From positions 4,167,201 to 4,231,200 of the forward strand of contig NC_135552.1 in assembly GCF_964340395.1 (NCBI RefSeq): a stretch of DNA of 64,000 nucleotides. Direction: 5' to 3'. The translations under genes and the position numbers were made by a program. This DNA comes from Glandiceps talaboti (taxonomy: Eukaryota; Hemichordata; Enteropneusta; Spengelidae). The notes beneath the pieces were generated by a model. It did no database searches. It saw only the letters and a program-made list of their open reading frames with translations, and was not told the DNA's origin. This document shows positions 1-12,800 of the stretch, one piece after another; within the stretch, counting starts at the first letter, position 1; every line of letters starts with the position of its first letter.

Positions 1-1144
1 TACAAATGAACTTCAGTCTACCAAGTGACCTCTTATACAAATCTGTGACTGTTTGAATACCGGTATGTATGGAACTTTAGAAAATGAAACATTGTATAAA
101 TTTAATGACGTGTGTGTATCTTAAATTTGTATTTTCCAAATTTATAAATAAAAATAGCACCAACGGCATTGCCCCCATTGTAGCACAACTGTAATTTTTT
201 TTTAATGTTTATCCACACATCTGATCCATGCTATGTATAGGTGTTCATTAGCAGAATGTTTATCCAGTTACCTATACAACCCTATTGTTATCCTTTGCAA
301 TAGTAATGAGTTATTTACATATTTAATGGTTTTGCAGTAATTAGGCTATATCTTAAGAATACACATTTTAAATTAAATGTAATTTTGTACATACATTAAT
401 GATAACAAGGTGCACGTGTCATCAAGTTTGATAATACCGTATAGCTTGTAATTGTAATGAGTTATTTACATAATTAGTGATTTTCAGTACTTAGGCTAGT
501 ATGAATGCACACTTAAGGATACACTCATCCTCTGGTGTTATATGGATGTGTGAGCTGATTAAAAATATGCACTTCTGATCGCAATAGATATATTACTTAA
601 TCGATAAAATAGAGAAAATATCATTGTATACTAGTACATGTATATTTTTGCATGTCATACCTCTCAGTATCGAAACAATAAACGGTTCATGCATATATTC
701 GGAACAGGTAGCCTGTGGGGTCAGCTATGAAACAGTGATGCGAGGCCCAGGGTTAGTCGAATCTCCACTAAAACTACACCAAGCTGTACAACATTAATAC
801 TCGTGCAATTACTGACATTTAACTAGCAAATTACATTTACCATCTTTGAAACAAGTGAATATATCCATCGCCCTTTTGTAATAAAACTTGGCGAATCTCA
901 TAGGGTGAACAGATTACACTAACCTAGATCGTGGTGGTGTCTGTGGATGGTAGGCTGGTAGCCTGAATGAGAATGAATGGGTACTCTTAGGTAGGTTTTA
1001 TTTGAGTAGACGTGGTAACAAGGACAAAAATAGTTGACAAAACAACTACTTGAGTGGGTAAACCTGATTAATGTTTTTTTTTTTTCAAAATTATTGCCTA
1101 GTATTAAATTGATTTTACTGGCACGAAAGAAGAGATTCAGTTGA

Positions 1145-1400
1145 GGTTATCACTATACGAAATGTCATATTTGACCATGTCTTTCCACCGGGGTAAATCT
1201 TTAGCAGAGGATGTGTAAATGTGGTGAATATGAGACGAAGTGACACCTTTGACTTAAGTCACCTCAGGTGACCTCTCCCCTGGGGCTGTGAAGTCAAAAG
1301 TGTCACTTTGTCTCGTACTACCCCTTGACAGAGATGGTAGTTAGGTGGGTCACAGGTTGGGTAAAGGTGGGTAAATTTGACTTTTCGTATAGTTATTAAC
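1145..1400. repeat. Fold-back (inverted-repeat) segment
   Basis: Near-perfect arms GAGACGAAGTGACACCTTTG (from 1232) and its complement (ending 1314) enclose about 35 bp. Outer, weaker arms (ACTATACGAAA near 1152 and TTTCGTATAGT near 1383) extend the palindrome to about 250 bp. This looks like a small MITE-type fold-back; no target duplication was identified. Confidence 0.5.
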
Positions 1401-1668
1401 CATGGAAGTATAACCCACATGAGTGAACTAAACTCTAGTGAAAGTTATAGTGGGTTGAAAATACAGCAAACTCAACTTTTACAGAAGAGGGTATGAACAA
1501 TGAGTTCCAAAGCTACGTTTCATTTATTGATGTAGTAACTAATGGATATGCAATATCAAGTCTGGTAGCGCAGAATTTTTCTTTCGACAAGGCGTGAAGG
1601 AGCAGCAATCTAAAGTTTTGCCTTTACTGAAGGCATTCAGTTTACACCTGGTATAAACATATTTTTAC

Positions 1669-1715
1669 CTCCCGTAAGGGTACGGGAGGTATTAAAAGGG
1701 GAATGTTTGTCTGTC

Positions 1716-1782
<67 letters not shown>

Positions 1783-1790
1783 GTCATCAT
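1669..1790. repeat. Hairpin plus GT/GTCT microsatellite
   Basis: The hairpin ACCTCCCGTA-AGGG-TACGGGAGGT is followed within 20 bp by GTCT and GT tracts (about 1710-1781). The same arrangement of a repeat body next to GTCT/CAGA tracts recurs at 30800-31105 (reverse orientation) and 32967-33030. Confidence 0.75.
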
Positions 1791-2480
1791 TTTCTAAAAA
1801 TCTGCTGGCTCAATTGTAATGCAATTTGGGGTATATAATCTTTAGGGTAATAGCTAGACCTGATAAGGTTTTGAGCAAGATCTGTTAATGTTTAATTAGA
1901 GAAATTTGCATATTAATGAAATCAACTAATTACGCAATATCTTAAGACTGCATACTTCAATTTCAATATAATTTAGTATATTCGTTAAACATAACAACAT
2001 ATATTTGTCCTATAAAATTCGTTGATGTATCTTACAGCGTTAATGAATAATTTGCATAATTAATTATTTTTGGTAATTAGGCTATATCTTAAGAATACAT
2101 GCTTCAAATTCAACATAATTTAGTACATACATTATCCATAAGAAAACACATATGTCCTATCAAGTTTGTTGATGCACCATACAGTGTTGATGAATAATTT
2201 GCATAATTAATTATTTTTGGTAATTAGGCTATATCTTAAGAATACATACTTCAAATTCAACATAATTTAGTACATACGTTAACCATAAGAAAACACATAT
2301 GTCCTATCAAGTTTGTTGATGCACCGTACAGTGTTAATGAATAATTTGCATAATTAATGATTTTCGGTAATTAGGCTATATCTTAAGACTGCATTAAGCA
2401 GTATCATACACTCTTACATACATTAACCTAAGAAAGCACGCTTGTCCAAAAAACAAAGCCTGTTACCCTAGTTTTTTTTA

Positions 2481-2523
2481 GTTTAATCATAGACAGTGGC
2501 CCCTCCACTGTCTAGGGTTTAAT
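2481..2523. mobile_element. Micro-hairpin insertion with 7-bp target duplication
   Basis: A 29-bp hairpin (2488-2516, stem CATAGACAGTGG / CCACTGTCTAGG, 5-nt loop) is bounded by an exact 7-bp direct repeat GTTTAAT on each side (2481-2487 and 2517-2523). The same hairpin type with a different 7-bp repeat lies at 60322-60359. It carries no coding capacity. Interpretation as a mobile unit is inference. Confidence 0.55.
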
Positions 2524-2590
2524 GAGTTACAGCGCTGTATTTGCATAATTAGTGATTCCCTTACAGGAGGCATTCAGTTTAAATCTGGTT

Positions 2591-3458
2591 GATCAATAGC
2601 GTAGCATCAATTGAATCGTTACTATACAAAGTTATGTATTCGAGTGAATAGACCCAGTTAGTTGTATTCAAAAATATTGTCTAGTCTCTCACGGCATTGT
2701 GTCGTATGCATTGTCTACGTTTTAATCTACTATAGCTATTTGGTTGACGTTATATGTAAATTCAAAGGAACAACATGAATAGACGTGTTCTCCGCCGTTA
2801 CATTTGATTACGTTATTTCATCGAAATTCTAAAATAAAACAGAATAAAGGACAATGTAGTATAAAATAAAGATGATAAATTCAGTATCTGAAGAATATCT
2901 TTTATAATATTTCAAAGGAACGATATGAATATATGCATATTCAGTTTAGTTATTCAGCGTGTAGGCACTCTTACATTCGATTACGCAACGAACTTCCTCT
3001 TGGTCAGTCATGAATAAATTTGAAAGTAACAGCAGAGACACATTCTAATGTACCACTACCACCCAACCCCAACCACCAACCCACCATAAAATAGTATCTT
3101 AAATCAAATTTTATTGCATTGTTAGATATCATTCCACGTGTTTTAGTACTCAAAGAAAATCTGACATTCAAATTCTGAACGTAAACAACATGGAATGTAC
3201 CCTTCTACATCTTTTGTTAATTCTCATACACAAATAGCCTCCATTGCTGGGAATAAGTAGTCACGTGCCTATCTCATGAAATGGCACTAGCCACCGTGGA
3301 AGGCCTTGGGAAACCGCTACATAAAAACTAACATTGTTATTAGTTATTCTTATTATCTACATGTATGTACCTGTACAGTCAAACAGGGGAGTGCAATCGT
3401 CTGTGAAGTGGACACTAGTACTCTTATAAATTGTATTCGTGTATAACGTGCAACCCCG
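2591..3458. other. No gene recognised
   Basis: AT-rich DNA between the left repeat block and the ZIP gene. No coding exon or RNA gene is recognised. It presumably holds distal promoter sequence of the ZIP gene. Confidence 0.5.
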
Positions 3459-3566
3459 TTGCCTATATATTCTGGTGCGTGTTGTATAACCGGACTGTTA
3501 GTGGTGCAAGTGTGAGTACTGCTACTAGTAACTTTAAAAAGTACAACTGCTGATGATAGAATCAAC
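3459..3566 (+). promoter_or_regulatory. Possible core promoter and 5' UTR of the ZIP gene
   Basis: A TATATAT-containing stretch (about 3463-3470) lies about 100 bp before the ATG at 3567, a workable distance for a TATA box and a short leader. No other evidence for a start site is visible, and an upstream noncoding exon is possible. Confidence 0.3.
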
Positions 3567-3857
3567 ATGTGTACTATTATTGCATCTTTAGTATTATTGT
3601 GCTTGGTTCAAGCAGCTGATCAAGCCAGTGTTGACGTCCAAGTTGACAACTTTCAGTTATCTCTGAATAATGCACGTCTTCTACCTTTACCTGAAGTATT
3701 TCTTGACGATCTTGTCAATGAGTTCGGTACGAATGGCAAGCTATCTGTTCAGCAACTGGAACAACTACTAGAGAGGCTACGTCAGAATGGTGATAACGCC
3801 GATGAAATTGTCCACATGACAGACGGTGTTGTCACCGTAAAAAGTGTGCAAGACCGG
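3567..3857 (+). CDS. ZIP gene exon 1: signal peptide and start of ectodomain
   Basis: ATG at 3567 opens a hydrophobic leader ([18 protein letters not shown]), then [20 protein letters not shown]. This resembles the ZIP14/ZIP8 ectodomain helix (a 'yG.....l....L..LL' pattern). The donor is CGG|GTAAGT, in phase 0, which matches the phase-0 start of exon 2 16 kb downstream. Confidence 0.85.
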
Positions 3858-6800
3858 GTAAGTTTACTAGTATATGTGTTGTTTTCTGATACATGGTGTA
3901 CGACGTAGTCTATCGATACAACAGGCAGTGTTCTCCCTGAACAAGGTAACAGGGGGGCCGCGCCCTAACAGGGGCGCCGCGCCCTCTTGTAAATTCTTGG
4001 CGCCCCCCCCCCCCCCTTGTAAGTTTTGACGAAAGAAAATGAATTGAATATTTTTTCAACAAACGGGGCAAAACGATTTACTTCTCTCGCGGTTTCGCTA
4101 CGATCTCATGGTCGCCATTTTGGAAAGTCAAATATCTCGGTAAAGAGGCTACTAATCATGCTAATGTCAAACGTCGTGCGAATCACATTCACGCATACTT
4201 GTTTCAAACTTGTCATTCATTCTATAGCTTTCAAACAGTCAACATATCTTTCCTCCGTCATATAGCTTAACGAAGATCAGGAGGTACACGGAATATTTTA
4301 CACGTCGGCCCTATTCAGGGTGAACTTGAACTCAGATCGCGGGATTGTTTGCATGTCACACACCGTCTCGTGTTTACGGTACAAAAACAAAATGACATGC
4401 GAAACTTTGAAAGGTTTGTGTTGTTCACCGACACTACTTAGATGATACTAAATAAAATGTCACTAAAATGAACAACATGGTACATTCTAGTTCCTTAACT
4501 ATTTATTGAATTGTAATCGAAACGAAAATGGGCTAATATTTTCGTACCCATCGAACCAGAGCCACGATCGAACTTACAGAGATATCGGGTGAGATGGCTT
4601 CAACACAGATAAACACGTGGTGTCAATGTGGGCGAGTCCACTGTTCATGGATAGGTGGGTCGTGACAAAAGTCTCGGAACGGTCTGTTTTTACGTGTACA
4701 CTAAATGTACTACAAAATCTATGGTATTCAAAGTCGCTGCGTCTATGAATTGCTGCTCTTAATAAAAAACACGCAAGTAAGATTTTCCATGGCTACGTCA
4801 GTATTGAAGTTGAACGCTAAGTTCCCCCTCTGACCCTTCCCTTTAGTTTAATAGTTCGGACCTTGCATGTGTCGACATAGTACAATCTTTGACCTTCAAA
4901 ATCTTCGTGAGTCGTCATAGCAGAAAGTTTTGTCGGATACCTGTCCCTCTCGAAAACTATGTATTCCGATTCGTTTTATTTCATTTTATTTTGATTGACT
5001 TCATTACCACCCATACAGTGACACGAAGCGGTTTCGTCATCTTTCAAAAAAGACCTGTGCTAACTAAAGGTGCCGGTGCCATGCCGTATTGTCTCCGTCT
5101 ATTTTCGTTTCGTTTTCGTAAAAAAACCCTGAACATGCTGAAGAGAACTACATCATGGCTAGGCAGGCATGGCTCACAGTGCGAGTTTTTTGACGTGGGG
5201 GCGTGACGTATTGAGTGTCCATTTGAACATGTGCAGCTGTGTTTGGCATGTACGTATACTAGTAATTTTCCAGTTAGACACAACAATGGCAACAAATATT
5301 GCAACATTAGTGCTGCGTCTTTTTTTTTACATAGATTGTAACAGGGCCAGGGTACAAGTTCGTTAGTGGTCTATAATAATATGTATCAAAATAAAAACAA
5401 TCGACTCTCACTCAGTATAGTAGTACGATGCCATATCGTCAGTCGAGGGGGCATGGCAAATGTAACAAAATTCGTTACGTATAGGATACGGACCGTTCGA
5501 TCAATTATATGCATAAAATTAATTTCCATTGCGTACGGTATAATACGCATGGTTTTGCGTCACCGCGAATACTGGTCCGTCATTCTGAGCAGTTCTCAAA
5601 TCCGGGAATTAAATGATAAATTTAATGAGAAGACCACTAGAAAACAGTACATTTAGACGAATTGAATCACTATGGGAATATCAATAGATGGACCAAATCT
5701 GACACTGTTTACTTTGAACAAGCAGTCACCAATGGGGAAATTGCAAAGACAGGAGAATTCTCACAGAAGTGAAACAAGTTACTCAGCTTTTATGCATAAA
5801 GGCAAAGTTATCTTCACCCTTATGTGTTGGACTTTTGTTTTGTTTTTGGTAGTGTTATAGTGATGATGCAATGAAGCTTTTGAAAATGGATTTCATTTTG
5901 TACAACTGTCTTGAAACATCTTGAAATTTGCTGCAATTTTTTACAGAAAGTTGAAAGATTTTGTTTTGTTACACTCTTTCAGCATATGTGTTGAAAAGAG
6001 CTATTTGAGTAAATATTTAGGACAAATTATTAAAAAATTAATTTTTTGACAGGTAAATTTGGCTTAATTCTGTCACTGTTTGAACATTAAGATATCAAAA
6101 CTCACTTTGACACTGCAATTGTGTTGAAATTCACATGATAAAAGTGGGTTAAAATGGCTAAATAAAGTGCCACCAAAAGCCACCATTTCAAGATGCAAAT
6201 TTCAAAAGCTCCTAGGCAGGAGGGGGGGACACCCCACTCCTGACCCCCCCCCCAAGCGTGCGCTTTGCGCACGCAGTGCTTCGCTTCGCTCAGTAACAAT
6301 TCCCCCCTCTTGTGACAAAATCCTGGGGAGAACACTGAACACATACAATTTATGTGTACTATCACAGAACCCCATACATGTAATGGCCTCGCAATGACGG
6401 TAGGGCAGGGCATACAGAAGTTATTTTCACTGGTGATTCGGTTTATTCTGCGGCGTATTTTCGCGAGCGATAGCGCCCATGGGGTTCTGTTATTATTAAA
6501 TTATATTACATATGTACACCAAAAACGAAATGAACTGCACCTGAGGAAGGGCTCGGCGAACAACGACGATGCGCATGAATAATTATGTATCAGGTCACCA
6601 GCTGTTAATGACGGTGTTCATGTGATTCAGGCCAGGGCAGTGAATTGTTAGTCTTTCTGCTAGACTTTTGTCGGTTTTTTTTCGGATACGATAAGAGAAA
6701 GAAGTTCGCAGTGAGGGCTTGCCCGAACGTTTCACCCTCGATAGCGAGGTCTAACAGCTAGACTATCGAATTATGAGCGATGATTGGTTGTCAAGTATTG

Positions 6801-9800
6801 ATATGCAAATTACGTGTTAGCAATAGCTGCGCTCGTTAGCTCCGCACTGATTCATTCATAAAACGATTTTAATAGAACGTGATCACAGATTGTCCTCCTC
6901 TAAACCAAAACCACATCCCATTATTGCCAAATTCAGTAGGTTTAAAGACCGAGTCAAAGTATTGAATGCTGCTCGATCACGATCTGAACATGATTCAGTT
7001 GTACGTGTTGGTGAAGACTTCTCTCCATCTGTTCGTGAAAAGAGACGAAAATTAATGCCAATGATGAGGTCTGCCAGAGAACAGGGAAAGTCAGCCAAAT
7101 TACGTTATGATAAACTGATAATTGACGGGGATGTGTATTCATACAGTCCGGCAAACCGATGATGTAGTAATGCTACGTAAAAGATAGGGACATGGCCAGG
7201 GCCGTCGTACAAGAAAAAAGAAACTAAAGAACTCGGCAGCCGAAGTCAACGCCACTAACCTTACCTATCATGACACTTGTACAAATGAAACTGATAGAGA
7301 ACAGTTACTGAAATTCGTTTGATGGAATGTCAATAACCTTAAGTCTAAATGGTGTAACCCTGATTTTATTTCATATCTGAACGATTTTGAGATTGTATGT
7401 TTAACAGAAACGTGGGCCACTAAACTAAACCGTTTTTGCCTTACTGGTTACACTCATTTTTCTCGTATCCGTCCGAAGATAAATATACTTGGTAGATATT
7501 CAGGTGGTATTCTCATGTTACTGAAATCTGATGTAGTAAGAAATACCAGAAAGTTAGATAGTCGGTCAAATGATATTTTATGGGTTCGTTTTAATGCAGG
7601 TAGCGTTTCATTCGTTGTAGGAGTTATTTATATATCACCTGAAAGATCGTCAGTGTATTCAGATGATGCTATTTTTGATGTCATTGAAGACGAATACGCA
7701 AAAATATTCTGCAATGTTTTCCGATCACCACTTCATCGTCTGTGGAGATTTCAATGCTTGTACGGCATGTGAAGACGATTATATAAATATTCATTTTACA
7801 AATTTCACATGTACACCAGGTGACAATGAATACCTGGCTGATGTAAGTTTACCAAACAGAGAGTCATGTGACTCCGTAACTAACCAGTATGGAGAATGTC
7901 TACTCGATCTTTGTAAAACATCTGGTCTTCGTATTATGAATGGTAGATTCCCAGATGGCAGTGGTCATTATACTTGTATTAAAGACAATGGTTGCATGCA
8001 GTGTTGTCGACTACTTTCTTTGTAATGCAGATACAAACAACTTAATTTCAAAGTTCACAGTTGGTGACCGAATTGAATCTGACCACCAACCATTGGAAGT
8101 TCATCAAAATTCGTGCTTAGAAAATAATGATTCAATTCCTCATCCTAGAAAACATAACAAAGAAACATCGACAACAGTTAAAACCAGATTGGTTTGGAAT
8201 CCTGTTTATACAGATGAGTTTTGTAACTTTTGGGATAGTGTGTTAGCTGATGAAATGCTTACAAAATGTCGAAATTTACTTGAAGATGGAGAATTTTCAG
8301 ATTGCGTCACATCCATTTCAGAACTTCTGACCATGTCAGCAGGAAACATGAAACGTATATACACAATTCAAATAATAGTCCTAGGGTATTATATAGATCA
8401 AGTCCATGGTACAATGAAGCGTGTCGTCAGGCAAAACTCAAAGCTACAAGGGCATCAAACAATTTTAGGCGTACTAGAAATGATGAATCTTTGAAGCACT
8501 ATAAAGCTTTGAAAACTGAATACAACAATTTACTAGTAGATAGAAAGAATGATTATGAAGCAGATCAAAGCAAACGTTTGATGGAAGCCGCGGCATCGAA
8601 CGGCGCTCCTAGATTTTGGTCTTTGCTTAACGACAGTAAAGCTGGACCATCGACAGAGATTTCAAGTGATACCTGGTTTCATTATTTTCAAAATTTATTC
8701 AATCCCAATGACGAAGGTGTCGACGATTCGTTTTATGATGAAGTGAAGGATTTTGTAGACAATTTCCAAGAAACTGTGAACGAAAATGACTGTATTCATA
8801 TTGGATGTGACGATTTAAATTCACCGGTTACAATTGAAGAAGTTGAAGATAGCATCGCAAAGCTTAAGAGTGGTAAAGCACCTGGTTATGATGGTGTTAC
8901 AGCTGAATTTTCGAAACAGTGTCCACGTAAATTTAAATGCCTACTAGTTGAACTTTTTAACAAGCCGTTTTCAGTTGGTTATTTCCCTGGTGAGTGGGTT
9001 TTAGGATTAATTGTTCCTTTATACAAAAAGGGAAATCATGAAAATGTAAATAACTATCGGGGTATTACCCTACTTTCACTTGTTGGTAAGATATACATGT
9101 AAGAATCAAGATATACATGGCGGCATGTTATGTTAATTATCTACAATAGACTACACTTATGGGGTGAAAGAAACTGTCCTCTTGCAGAAAACCCGACAGG
9201 CAGGCTTCAGGAAAACATATAGAACAATGGGCAATGTTTTTATAATAGATACAATTATTAACAGATATTTTACATTGAAAAGCAGACTGTGTTGTGCCTT
9301 TGTCGACTTTGAAAAAGCATTTGACCACATTGATCACTACATGTTGTTTTACAAGTTGTTGAAAAATGGCCTGTATGGTAATATGTTCAAAACTTTACGC
9401 TCCATGTATAGGAATGTGAAAGCACATGTGTGAACGCCAAACGGAATAACTGAGGCATTTATAATATTAGATGCATGTGTGGGGTACAGCAAGGCTTAGT
9501 ATTGTCACCTTTATTGTTTACCTTATTTATCAATGACCTTGGTGAACACCTGGAGGAAAGGTTTACAGGCATTTATGTTGGCGTTTTGAAATCATTTTAC
9601 CTTCTTTTCGCAGATGACTTGGCATTTTTTAGTTACAATGCAATTGGTCTCCAGAGACTTTTAAACAGTCTGTTAAACTATGCCTTGAAATGGAAACTCA
9701 AGGTGAACATAGGGAAAACGAAAATTGTTGTTTTTAGGTCGTCAGGGAGACTCAGAAATTATGAAAAATGGTTTTATAATGGTCACCCTATAGAAGTTGT

Positions 9801-12800
9801 ACCATACTTTAGTTACCTTGGAATTATGTTATCGAGCAGTGGGCTATGGTACATGGCTCAAAAGTCTCTGGCAGATCAGAACAAGCTGCTTCTAAAGCGA
9901 TTTTTTCTGTATAAAGAGGTCTTTCAAAGTTCAAGTTTGTAAACATTCAGGTTGCTTTTAAGATCTTCGATTGTAAATTTCTCCTGATCCTTATGTATGG
10001 AAGTGAAATTTGGGGGTTTCCATGAAGGTGATTATGTTGAGAGAGCACACCGTTAAGTATTGTAAATTTATACTGAATCTGTATCAGAACACTCCAAATC
10101 AAGCCGTTTATGGTGAATTAGGGCGTGTTCCACTGAGTGTTTTACGTTATGTATCTATTGTTAAGTATTGGTTGCGAATTTTGAAAATGGGAACCCATAG
10201 GATTGTGTATCAGTGTTATGCTCAACAATTTAAAGAAGCAGAAAATGATCGCAATTGTTGGGCATTACAAGTTAAACAATTGCTTCACTTGTATGGATTT
10301 GGGTACGCCTGGTTACACCAAGGCGTAGGAAATGAAGAATTTTTTATTTATTTATTTAAGCAGAGATTGATTGACAATTTTGCACAGACGTGGAGATCCA
10401 ACTTAGAGAACTTTTCTAAACTTGTATCGCAATTTCAAAACTAATTTTCAGTTTGAGTTATATCTTAGTGTCATAGACGACCCTAGATTTAGGGGTGCAT
10501 TGTGTCGACTTAGAACAGTATCGCATAATTTAAACATAGAAGTGGGTCGTAAACTGGGAATACCTAGAGATAGACGATCTTGTAATCTTTGCAAAACAGG
10601 TGATGTGGAAAATGAATACCACTTTACCTTGGTTTGTAACTTGTACTCCGATTTAAGGAGAAAATACTTACCTTTATATTACTACAACGAACCCTCATAC
10701 AGGAAATTTATCAGTTTAATGCAAGTTGAAAATGCTACTATATTGTTGGATTTATCTAAGTATGTGTTCTACTCATTTTGTAGACGCCAGAAAAGGTTGG
10801 AGGTGTGAGTTAAGTATGGCTCCTCTGTCTTTGTATATTCTTTTCATAATATTTGTATTTGTTGTGACAAAGGCCTGTGGCCAAAGTACAGAAATAAAAC
10901 ATATTATTATAAACGATTAGAAAAAAAATGCGTGTACACAACTATTTCGTAGTAGAAACACTCGTAATTCTTTAATAACAGATACAATTCAACAGCGTGG
11001 TATTCATTGTGTCATATATAACAGTATTTCGGCAAAATCGTTCAAAACGTAAATTGTTATAACAGTTAATCTTCATCAGAATCGGAGTAGATTACAGATG
11101 CTCTCCGGTGGCGTTTGACACTGACAGGACTTGGAGAACTTTGACTTTGCGACAGAGAGCTAATTCCAGCGAATGAAATTGAACGATCCACTACCGTAGC
11201 CGATGACGACAAACCGGTCTTCTAATTCAAGTGTCGGTCTTCTAGTTCAAAAAACCGGTCTTCTAATTCAAGTGTCGGTCTTCTAATTCAAGTGTCGGTC
11301 TTCTAGTTCAAAAAATCGGTCTTCTAGTTCAAGTGTCGGTCTTCTAACTCAAGTGTCGGTCTTCTAGTTCAGGTGTCGGTCTTCTAACTCAAGTGTCGGT
11401 CTTCTAGTTCAAGTGTCGGTCTTCTAATTCAAGTGTCGGTCTTCTAGTTCAAGTGTCGGTCTTCTAACTCAAGTGCCGGTCTTCTAACTCAAGTGTCGCG
11501 TCCGTCTTCTCATTCAAAAGTTTTCTATACTACAGGCTACACTACACTACACTACACTACACTACACTACACTACACTTTACTATACTATACTATACTAT
11601 GCTATGCTATGCTATGCTATGCTATGCTTTGCTGTACTGTACTGTACTGTAATGTACTTTACTGTACTGTACTGCACTGCACTGCGCTGCGCTGCGCTAC
11701 GCTACGCTATGCTTTGCTGTACTGTAATGTACTGTACTGTAATGTACTGCACTGCACTGCACTGCACTGCACTGCATTGCACTACACTGCACTGCACTAC
11801 ACTACACTACACTACACTACACTACACAACACTATACTATACTATACTATACTATACTATACTATACTATACTATACTATACTATACTATACTATACTAT
11901 ACTATACTATACTAGACCAATGGGATCTCATGTGAGGATGTCCGGCTTTCGAGATATGTCTCACACTTGCACAACGTGTATCATCACATCATGGCATCAG
12001 ATACTACTGTAGTTCCTGAAAATTTGATACTAGTCACTTTAGACGTGGTATATATGTACACAAATATGTTGCAGTCTGACGCAATGCAGTCAGTTGTCAA
12101 AGCACTTGACTCACAAGTTACACAAACAATCGACTGCAGCATTCCAAAACCACTACCAGTGTATCTCTTAAAACTATTATGTGATTCTCACGAAAAACAC
12201 ATTTAAATTTAATGGAGAATTCTACTCACAAACATGTGTATGTAGCATGGGCTCTTGGGCCTACCCGAAATAGTCGACATAGCATTCCATGAACTGGAAA
12301 GTCGCATTATTTAAATCTACACGAATAAAATATCACTCTGGACACGTTTCAGGGATGACGTTTTCGTGATATTTTGTGGCACCCAAGTCGAACTAAATAA
12401 TCTGAGTGAAAAAATAAACCAAATACATCCAACTTTCAAATTTTCGTTGGAAAGCTCGGATATGGAAGTAACATGTCTTGCTCTTACAATCCACAAATGT
12501 CAACGACACCAATAACACAAAGTATTGGATATCAAAACTCATTCCAATATTTACACAGGCAATCATGTCACCCAGACTCAGTCTTCAAAGGGTCCATTAA
12601 GGGTCAAACGATCAGATAGATAGGAACATGTAGTAACGAAGAAGAATTTCGAATAAAGTGAAATTCTTCACCGGGAAACTGGCGAGGAGAGGCTATGAAA
12701 CAGAAATAAATACTAGTAACTTGAGTCCACTATCATAATCCTGACATCTCTATTTGATGAACAACACAAGTAAACTCTGGGCAAACAAATACGGGAATAC

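Larger units (their letters stand above)
150..2590. repeat. Composite dispersed repeat, Helentron/PEARL-like (copy 1)
   Basis: The left part (about 150-310: GTAGCACAACTGTA, then AATGTTTATCCA and 'cctatacaaccct') matches the start of a second copy at 40270. The right end (about 2562-2590, GGCATTCAGTTTAAATCTGG) matches that copy's right end at 41021. A second, similar end lies at about 1622-1650. The interior (1900-2400) holds three units of about 145 bp with the core TTAGGCTATATCTTAAGA, and a related unit lies at 340-560. A hairpin (ACCTCCCGTA / TACGGGAGGT, about 1670) adjoins a GT/GTCT microsatellite. Tandem core units plus a microsatellite are known from the PEARL/Helentron non-autonomous elements of marine invertebrates. 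The class is inferred, the outer limits are approximate, and the copy is probably interrupted by other insertions. Confidence 0.5.
6870..10930 (+). mobile_element. Decayed non-LTR retrotransposon (LINE, CR1/L2-type domain layout)
   Basis: In order: a 3' fragment of an ORF1 RNA-binding domain, an AP-type endonuclease, a reverse transcriptase with FADD, and a C-terminal zinc-knuckle region. It then has a short 3' UTR ending in a GGCC-TGT-GGCC hairpin (10872-10882) and AATAAAAC. There are at least six frame breaks or stops. The 5' end is truncated within ORF1. It sits in the sense orientation in ZIP intron 1. A related 3' fragment lies at 16416-17330. The exact clade cannot be decided by eye. 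Confidence 0.88.

Noticed and set aside
3389-3395. Metal-response-element-like core (TGCACTC on the minus strand) before the ZIP gene
   Set aside because: A single degenerate 7-mer is expected by chance in this much DNA; no cluster seen.
4026-5860. Short open frames inside the hAT-like element as a transposase
   Set aside because: No hAT dimerisation or DDE-region motifs are visible; frames are short and on both strands.
11493-11935. Tyr/Leu/Cys-rich open frames
   Set aside because: Translations of the pentanucleotide array in the fold-back arm; period-5 repeats give mixed frames without stops.
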